Assembly (NCBI GenBank): GCA_965371445.1
Contig: CBDUYN010000233.1
Location: 1-13,685, forward strand
Direction: 5' to 3'
Length of the DNA stretch: 13,685 nt
From: DASWIG01 sp965371445
GTDB taxonomy: Bacteria > Acidobacteriota > Thermoanaerobaculia > Multivoradales > J023
Part shown: positions 1-3,225 of the stretch, piece after piece
Numbering within the stretch: position 1 is the first letter of the stretch
Layout: each line of letters starts with the position of its first letter
Made by a program: the position numbers and the translations under genes
Notes under the pieces: generated by a model
The model's input: only the letters and a program-made list of their open reading frames with translations
Databases searched by the model: none
What the model was told of the DNA's origin: nothing

Positions 1-73
1 GGACCAAGGGGTTGACACAGGGTGTCTTCAGCCGTCTTTTCATCTATAGCACGGGCCTTTAGGCCCGTTGCGG
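1..73 (+). repeat. Dispersed intergenic repeat, left copy
   Basis: Contains TTGACACAGGGTGTCT, then AGCCGTCTT, then a small palindrome with arms ACGGGCC and GGCCCGT. The same succession, inverted, lies at the right end of the window (13602..13674), where the palindrome arms are CCCGGGC and GCCCGGG. The shared core of about 30 nt is nearly identical and the palindromes are similar in layout but not sequence. This looks like a genome-wide intergenic repeat family, not a gene. No open frame here is convincing. Confidence 0.75.
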
Positions 74-133
74 AGGTCGGCTGTGACCGACCGGCCTACC
101 TCGACGCACCGCCGGAGCTCGGGCCGCGCTCAC

Positions 134-160
134 CCGGGGCTGAAGCCCCGGGCTATGGAT
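134..160. repeat. GC-rich palindromic repeat (REP-like)
   Basis: A perfect 8-bp inverted repeat, CCCGGGGC and GCCCCGGG, is separated by TGAA and followed by CTATGG. Related CCCGGGGC palindromes occur in the cluster at 2587..2797 and, in a shorter form, at the right window edge. It belongs to the same family of interspersed GC-rich palindromes. Confidence 0.7.
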
Positions 161-309
161 GAAAGGAACCCGTCGAGCTCGGCGCGAAAGATTGCCCCCC
201 GGGACCGTGAAGCGGCGCTTCGGATCACCGGCGCCGTCGTCTTTCTCGTCGCCCTTCTTCTCCTTCTCTTCGTCCTTCGGGTACCGGAAGCGCGGGAACC
301 CCGGGAAAT
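161..309 (-). other. Possible remnant of a charged C-terminal tail; no confident gene
   Basis: On the minus strand, one frame across about 180..309 encodes a Lys/Asp/Glu-rich stretch (for example KDEEKEKKGDEKDD) with mostly G or C at third codon positions, as in the real genes of this window. It has no recognisable start or domain. The opposite strand gives a hydrophobic reading (a single membrane-like helix from a possible ATG at 155), which is the expected antisense of such a charged stretch. The better third-position GC favours a minus-strand coding remnant, but nothing can be named. Confidence 0.25.
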
Positions 310-426
310 TCAGGTGACCTTCTTCCTCTCCCGGTAGCGCGGCTCGTCCCAGGCGCGCGTAGCCAGCACCTCGCGCAGCACCTCCGCGGCGTCCCAGACA
401 TCGACGTAGCGCAGGTAAAGCGGCGT
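310..426 (-). pseudogene. Kynureninase 3'-end fragment (second copy)
   Basis: The minus strand encodes TPLYLRYVDVWDA and continues to RYRERKKVT followed by TGA. This is the last 38 residues of a kynureninase. It matches the C-terminus of the intact kynureninase at 6882..8126 at 34 of 38 residues by eye (differences V to A, D to E, A to T, K to E). Everything N-terminal is missing: homology stops abruptly near 426, where dehydrogenase-like sequence begins on the other strand. The fragment lacks the PLP lysine and most of the fold, so it cannot be functional. It shows that a related kynU locus was once here and was rearranged away. In this copy the stop is TGA, whereas in the intact gene the stop comes from an inserted element. 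Confidence 0.8.
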
Positions 427-696
427 GCGTCGACCGCGACGCCGCCGAGGCGCTCGTCAAGCTCGCCGACGGCGCGGTCGCCGTCGTCACCGGTGGCGCC
501 CGAGGACTTCGCCCCCCGCGTCCTGGACGCGGTGAAGCGCAACCGGGCGATCATCATCGTCCCCGGGTGGTGGCGGCTTTTCTGGTGGCTGGAGCTTCTT
601 TCGCCAGCGTTCTCGCGGCAGCGGAGCCGGAAGTTCTACGAGGCGACGAGGAAGGCGGTCGAGGAGGCGGAGGCCGCCCAGTCCGCCCAGGACTGA
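427..696 (+). pseudogene. Short-chain dehydrogenase/reductase remnant, internally deleted
   Basis: Two pieces of an SDR-type oxidoreductase are joined out of frame. The first (about 423..497) reads VDRDAAEALVKLADGAVAVV, which resembles the second strand, helix and third strand of a Rossmann fold. The second (about 491..696) reads APEDFAPRVLDAVKRNRAII and then a C-terminal tail rich in W and charged residues, ending at TGA 694..696. This resembles the C-terminus of membrane-associated SDRs. The catalytic Ser/Tyr-x-x-x-Lys segment that should lie between them is gone, and the frames differ across the junction near 490..500. The N-terminus is also missing at the kynureninase fragment boundary. 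Family assignment is moderately sure; loss of function is very likely. Confidence 0.6.
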
Positions 697-702
697 AGGG
701 CG

Positions 703-746
703 CTCGCCGGAGGCTGGATTTGGTAGAGTGGCAGCCGGAGGAAGAC
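703..746 (+). promoter_or_regulatory. Extended -10 promoter plus ribosome binding site for the toxin-antitoxin operon
   Basis: TGGTAGAGT (TGn plus TAGAGT) is an extended -10-like element. It is followed seven bases later by GGAGGAAG, a strong Shine-Dalgarno placed just ahead of the ATG at 747. No good -35 is visible. About 45 nt here recur, with 40 of 45 identical, at 8163..8207. A related TGGTAGAGT lies just before the symporter gene. Transcription would start almost on the ribosome binding site. The promoter role is inferred. Confidence 0.5.
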
Positions 747-971
747 ATGACTCTTGCCCAGATCCAGGAAAAGGCCCTTGAGCTGCCTGTCACGGAGCGC
801 CGCGAGCTCGTGAAGGTCCTCAGAAGCAGCCTCGATTCGGAGTCCGAAGCGTTTCCCCTCACGGATGCGCAACGTCAGATGCTCGATCGACGCCGCGCCG
901 AGTATTTCGCCAACCCTGAGTCCGCCCTGACGTGGGCCGAGCTCCAGGCGAGACTCGACGATCCTCTATGA
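747..971 (+). CDS. Antitoxin of a type II toxin-antitoxin pair (TIGR02574-like addiction module protein)
   Basis: A 74-residue acidic protein. It begins MTLAQIQEKALELPVTERRE and has a mid-region DAQRQMLDRRRAEYFANPES and an ending LTWAELQARLDDPL. This order (an N-terminal helix with LP..ER.EL, then D/E..ELD.R..E...NPES..TWEE) is the pattern of the 'putative addiction module component' family TIGR02574, which pairs with RelE/ParE toxins. The start is set by GGAGGAAG six bases upstream. Its TGA overlaps the ATG of the downstream toxin (ATGA at 968..971), so the two are translationally coupled. It should bind and neutralise the toxin; autoregulation is usual for such modules but no operator was recognised here. 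Confidence 0.85.
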   Translation: MTLAQIQEKALELPVTERRELVKVLRSSLDSESEAFPLTDAQRQMLDRRRAEYFANPESALTWAELQARLDDPL

Positions 972-1264
972 TCGCTGTCCTGTTCCATGCCGAGGTCGCC
1001 AAGGATCTGCGAGAGGCGACACGCTGGTACGAGCAACGCCGCAAGGGCCTTGGGGCTGAATTTCGGAGCTCCTTCGAGGAGATGTTGAACCGGATCGCGG
1101 CGTCCCCACTCCGCTTTGCACCGGTCCATGCCGAGGTGCGATGCGCACGTCTACCACGCTTCCCCTACGGAATATTCTACGAGCTCGTGCGCGAAGGCGT
1201 CCTCGTCGTTTTCGCGGTCAGTCATCATTCGCGCGACCCGGGAAGCTGGAAACAGCGACTCTGA
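968..1264 (+). CDS. ParE/RelE-family toxin
   Basis: A 98-residue protein starting MIAVLFHAEVAKDLREATRW, with YEQRRKGLGAEFRSSFEEML, then RFPYGIFYELVREGVLVVFA and a final HHSRDPGSWKQRL. The layout matches the ParE/RelE superfamily (PF05016-like): a first strand with H/P.A..DL..A..WYE, a central F.......I...P, a R...R.FPY.I.Y strand, and a last strand ending in H.SRDP..W..R. Length is normal, so the protein looks complete. It overlaps the antitoxin by 4 bp. ParE members poison gyrase and RelE members cleave mRNA; the sequence does not settle which. Immediately after its TGA, and in the same frame, starts a DGR target fragment, so stop-codon readthrough would fuse a variable tail to the toxin. 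Confidence 0.85.
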   Translation: MIAVLFHAEVAKDLREATRWYEQRRKGLGAEFRSSFEEMLNRIAASPLRFAPVHAEVRCARLPRFPYGIFYELVREGVLVVFAVSHHSRDPGSWKQRL

Positions 1265-1441
1265 CCGGTCGATCCGGTCGAAGAGATGCAGGAAGGTGGG
1301 GAGGACGTCCGGTTGCTCCGGGGCGGCGCCTGGTACTACCCCGCGGGCTCCTTGCGGGCCGCTTACCGCGACAGGTTCGCGGCCTCGTTCCGTGACTACG
1401 ACTCCGGCTTTCGCTTGTGCGCCGCGCCTCTTGATTCTTGA
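1265..1441 (+). pseudogene. Orphan C-terminal fragment of an FGE/C-lectin-type DGR target protein
   Basis: The frame reads PVDPVEEMQEGGEDVRLLRG, then GAWYYPAGSLRAAYRDRF, and ends GFRLCAAPLDS and TGA. It aligns with the C-terminus of the large receptor at 3226..6486 (VDPFKEAPEDEDVVRVLRGG onward). Only about 58 codons remain of what must have been a larger formylglycine-generating-enzyme-fold protein. The fragment starts directly after the toxin stop codon with no gene start of its own. An in-frame ATG at 1286 has only a weak GAAGAG upstream. It carries VR1. It is either a truncated leftover or a short tail expressed from the toxin-antitoxin mRNA; the first seems likelier. Confidence 0.8.
1319..1428 (+). 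repeat. DGR variable repeat VR1 (110 bp)
   Basis: Aligned base by base with the template repeat (2421..2530, read on the minus strand), VR1 differs at 14 of 110 positions. All 14 are adenines in the template, changed to T, G or C. None of the 88 non-adenine template positions differs. For example, template codons AAC AAC become TAC TAC, GAC AAC becomes GGC TCC, and two other AAC codons become TTC. The last 22 bases contain no adenine and are identical in all three repeats, as expected of an initiation-of-mutagenic-homing segment. Identity to TR stops at 1428. Confidence 0.93.
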
Positions 1442-1471
1442 TTCTTGGTCTTTTTCTTCGTTCTGCGGGGT

Positions 1472-1490
1472 CCAGGGGCGGAGCCCCTGG
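1472..1490 (+). promoter_or_regulatory. Hairpin 43 nt downstream of VR1 (probable DGR target-recognition hairpin)
   Basis: Perfect 8-bp arms CCAGGGGC and GCCCCTGG with a GGA loop. The identical hairpin lies at the same distance, 43 nt, after VR2 (3177..3195), but is absent after the template repeat. DGRs such as that of Bordetella phage BPP-1 use a short hairpin/cruciform just downstream of the VR to enhance retrohoming, so this is the favoured role. It could also act as a terminator, but no T-run follows. Confidence 0.65.
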
Positions 1491-1507
1491 TCGCTACATT
1501 TGCCGTC

Positions 1508-1636
1508 CGAGTGGCACTTTTGCCACTCGAATGGCACTTTTGCCAGTCGATTCGTCATTCCGAGTGACACATTGCCAATTCATCACTCGAGTGACACTTT
1601 GCCACTCGTTTCGCCACTTGAGTGACACTCGTGTCA
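1508..1636 (+). repeat. Degenerate short tandem repeats beyond the VR1 hairpin
   Basis: Four to five degenerate units of about 20-33 bp are built from GAGTGRCACTTTTGCCACTC and spacer-like TTCGTCATTCC or TTTCGCCACTT pieces. Several units are themselves palindromic (GAGTGGCA with TGCCACTC). This is the same sequence family as the cleaner 32-bp repeats at 3055..3165, read on the opposite strand. No open frame crosses it convincingly. The 3' end of the reverse transcriptase remnant touches its right edge. Confidence 0.8.
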
Positions 1637-2289
1637 GCAGCGCCGGCTGCCGACGAAGTCAAGCACGCCCAGGTAGGAGGCGACCGACCGTTCCACCCGC
1701 TGTCGGTCTCCCAACAGGACGACCTCGGCGACCCGGCGCTGCATCCGTCGGAGAACCTCCCGCGTCGGCCGAACCCCCGCCCGCGACACCCGGTAACCGA
1801 GGTAGGTAAAGCTTCCTTTGCTCGACCGCGGCTCGGCCCCGGGTACCTTCAGGCGCAGCCGTCGCTCATCCCACAGCCAGCGCACCGCCGCGTCCCGGGC
1901 CCGTTCGAGCACCGCCGCCGAGTCGCCGAAGAAGGTCAGGTCGTCCATGTAGCGCTGGTAGTGGGGGAGCTTCAGGTCGCGTTTCACGAAGTGGTCGAAG
2001 CCGTCGAGGTAGTGATTGCCCCACCACTGGCTGGTGAGGTTGCCGATCGGCAGGCCGCCGCCGCGATCAGGCGGCGTTTCGGCTCGAGGAGGAGCTTGAG
2101 CTGGTAGCCCGCGGGCCGATAGCGCGCCGCGACGAGCTCCCGGTGAAGTCTGTGGACACGGAGCTCGGCCCCGCGCTCGAAGGCACGGACCGAGGACCGG
2201 TTACGTTTGCCGCGCCGGAGCTCGCGCCACGCCCGCCAGAGGTTGGCGGGTGAGGCCGCGGTGTCGAAGAGGTGTCCGTAGCGTCGCAT
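1634..2289 (-). pseudogene. DGR reverse transcriptase, internally deleted and frameshifted
   Basis: The minus strand begins MRRYGHLFDTAASPANLWRA and runs to LLLEPKRRLIAAA (about 2289..2056), a typical DGR reverse transcriptase N-terminus (RT motif 1 region). It then jumps, in another frame, to GLPIGNLTSQWWGNHYLDGF, followed by YQRYMDDLTFFGDS (the YxDD catalytic box) and FTYLGYRVSRAGVRP, ending GSRRC and TGA near 1634. In intact relatives more than a hundred residues separate RRLIAAA from GLPIGN, including motif A with its catalytic aspartate. That block is missing here, with the scar in a GCGGCGGC run at about 2053..2062. The frame changes across the scar, so translation stops early after RRLIAAA. 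It lies 131 nt downstream of the template repeat, the canonical order. It is non-functional as sequenced unless the deletion is an assembly error. Confidence 0.88.
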
Positions 2290-2420
2290 GAGCGGGGAAT
2301 GGAAAGCCCGCCCGGACGCTCGGCCGACGGCCTACGAGAACGGGCGGGCACGTGGTTTCGGCCCTCCGCGGAGAGCCCGGACAGCTCCTGCACGGTGACT
2401 CTCTGGTCAGCGTGTTGACG
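2290..2420 (-). ncRNA. Spacer between template repeat and reverse transcriptase
   Basis: 131 nt on the minus strand between the TR end and the RT start. In characterised DGRs the transcript of TR plus its downstream spacer forms the structured RNA that is primed and reverse transcribed, so this stretch is the expected 3' part of that template RNA. It holds GC-rich arms (CCCGCCCG near CGGGCGGGC) that could pair. No gene or clear ribosome binding site for the RT start at 2289 is seen. Confidence 0.45.
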
Positions 2421-2530
2421 GGCGCGGCGCACAAGCGAAAGCCGGTGTCGTTGTCACGGTTCGTGGCCGTGTTCCTGTCGCGGTAAGCGGCCCGCAAGTT
2501 GTCTGCGGGGTTGTTCCAGGCGCCGCCCCG
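2421..2530 (-). ncRNA. DGR template repeat (TR, 110 bp)
   Basis: Read on the minus strand it would encode RGGAWNNPADNLRAAYRDRN, then TATNRDNDTGFRLCAA. It is studded with AAC codons (six) and has 22 adenines in all, the hallmark of a template whose adenines become random bases in the targets. VR1 and VR2 match it at every non-adenine position. It has no downstream hairpin and its flanks diverge from both VRs at the same two boundary points. It is the unchanging donor, transcribed as RNA, and not a protein-coding gene. It sits directly upstream of the reverse transcriptase on the same strand, the standard DGR order. Confidence 0.93.
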
Positions 2531-2586
2531 AAGCATCTTCGAAAGCAGGTGTCGATCGGAGCTGCCCGGGTGCATCCTATCGCAAA

Positions 2587-2797
2587 CCCAGCCCCGGAGG
2601 GGCGACAGCATCTAGCCCGGGGCGCAAGCCCCGGGTAGTGGAGCGAATGGATTTCAAGCCCCGGAGGGGCGACAGCAAGGTCCGGAAACCGAGGGCTTTC
2701 CACGTGACTGCCGCCCCTCCGGGGCTGAGGATGGGGAACGCCCCCCAACCCGGGGCTTGCGCCCCGGGCTAGATGCCGCCGCCCCTCCGGGGCTGAG
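2587..2797. repeat. Nested palindromic repeat cluster (BIME-like)
   Basis: Two 50-bp arms (2587..2636 and 2748..2797) are inverted copies matching at 47 of 50 positions. Each is made of AGCCCCGGAGGGGCGRC plus a second palindrome CCCGGGGC-GCAA-GCCCCGGG. Between them lie two more single copies in opposite orientations (about 2656..2677 and 2710..2729). The cluster occupies the space between the helix-turn-helix gene and the template repeat, where accessory DGR genes such as avd often lie. Its right arm supplies the last codons and stop of the helix-turn-helix gene. It resembles mosaic REP elements that spread by transposase-like activity in trans. Confidence 0.85.
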
Positions 2798-2957
2798 AGG
2801 CCTCGCGCTGCGCGTCGGAAAGCGGCAGGTCGACGCTCTCGATCACCCACCGATTCTGCCGCTTGCGCGCCCGCAGCTTGCCGTGCCGGATCAGGTAGCG
2901 CACCTGATGCGAGGACTTACCCAGCGCAGCCGCAACTTGAGCCAGGGTCATCTCCAT
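2769..2957 (-). CDS. Small helix-turn-helix DNA-binding protein, C-terminally truncated
   Basis: A 62-residue product beginning MEMTLAQVAAALGKSSHQVR, then YLIRHGKLRARKRQNRWVI and ESVDLPLSDAQREA. The pattern TLAQ.A..LGKS..QVRYLI..GKL.A.K....W.I is a MerR/excisionase-like helix-turn-helix. AGGAGA nine bases upstream fixes the ATG at 2957; the next ATG (2951) is worse placed. After QREA the reading frame enters the palindromic repeat cluster and ends SQPRRGGGI and TAG, so the original C-terminus has probably been replaced. It is the first gene of the minus-strand run leading through TR to the reverse transcriptase. A promoter with a palindrome overlapping the -10 box lies just upstream. A role in controlling the retroelement or its own transcription is inferred from position only. 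Confidence 0.65.
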   Translation of the reverse strand: MEMTLAQVAAALGKSSHQVRYLIRHGKLRARKRQNRWVIESVDLPLSDAQREASQPRRGGGI

Positions 2958-2975
2958 GAATCTTTTTCTCCTGAG

Positions 2976-2994
2976 ATCTCTGCCAGGCAGAGAT
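2976..2994. promoter_or_regulatory. Operator-like palindrome upstream of the helix-turn-helix gene
   Basis: Perfect 9-bp arms ATCTCTGCC and GGCAGAGAT around one central base. It overlaps the edge of the TAGAAT box and lies just upstream of the AGGAGA ribosome binding site, a position suited to repression. The adjacent helix-turn-helix protein is the obvious candidate binder, but this is inference. Confidence 0.45.
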
Positions 2995-3019
2995 TCTACT
3001 GAATGCCGGAATCTGTCAA
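2993..3019 (-). promoter_or_regulatory. Sigma-70-type promoter for the DGR core
   Basis: On the minus strand TTGACA (3014..3019) is followed after 15 bases by TAGAAT (2993..2998). The -35 is a perfect consensus match and the -10 a near match; the spacer is shorter than the usual 17. It points at the helix-turn-helix gene, template repeat and reverse transcriptase, so it may drive the template RNA as well. Confidence 0.5.
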
Positions 3020-3054
3020 GGAGATTCGCGGAGACGGCAGCTCTGTCACCCGAG

Positions 3055-3165
3055 TGCCACTCGAAGTGACAAAACGAGTGGCAAAGTGGCACTCGAAGTG
3101 ACGAATCGATGGACAAAGTGCCACTCGAAGTGACAAAACGAGTGGCAAAGTGTCACTCGGAGGCC
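3055..3165 (-). repeat. 32-bp tandem repeat array beyond the VR2 hairpin
   Basis: Three exact-length 32-bp units (3055..3086, 3087..3118, 3119..3150) and a partial fourth. Units one and three are identical over 32 bp; unit two differs at a few bases. Each unit is TGCCACTCGAAGTGAC followed by AAAACGAGTGGCAAAG, internally palindromic (GCCACTCG with CGAGTGGC). The units abut without unique spacers, so this is not a CRISPR. It mirrors the degenerate array at 1508..1636 on the other side of the retroelement. Confidence 0.88.
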
Positions 3166-3176
3166 AAATGTAGCGA

Positions 3177-3195
3177 CCAGGGGCTCCGCCCCTGG
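3177..3195 (-). promoter_or_regulatory. Hairpin 43 nt downstream of VR2 (probable DGR target-recognition hairpin)
   Basis: Same 8-bp-stem, 3-nt-loop hairpin (CCAGGGGC-GGA-GCCCCTGG on the minus strand) at exactly the same 43-nt distance as after VR1. Sequence between VR and hairpin is also conserved (TTGATTCTTGGTC, CTGCGGGGT). Conservation at both targets but not at the template repeat argues for a retrohoming role over simple termination. Confidence 0.65.
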
Positions 3196-3225
3196 ACCCC
3201 GCAGAAAAAAGAAGAAGACCAAGAA

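Noticed and set aside
155..337. Small single-span membrane protein on the plus strand
   Set aside because: The hydrophobic stretch is the antisense of a Lys/Glu-rich minus-strand reading with better third-position GC, and it overlaps the kynureninase remnant. No ribosome binding site was convincing.
1441..1500. Rho-independent terminator after the VR1 fragment
   Set aside because: The hairpin has no following T-run and is conserved at fixed distance after both VRs, which fits a DGR target hairpin better.
2421..2611. Template repeat as part of a real protein gene (frame MLRGGAWNNPADNLR)
   Set aside because: The AAC-rich block is the non-coding DGR template; flanking codons show no FGE homology and no gene start is supported.
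3055..3165. Possible CRISPR array from regularly repeated 32-bp units
   Set aside because: Units abut each other with no unique spacers and no cas genes are nearby; it is a plain tandem repeat.
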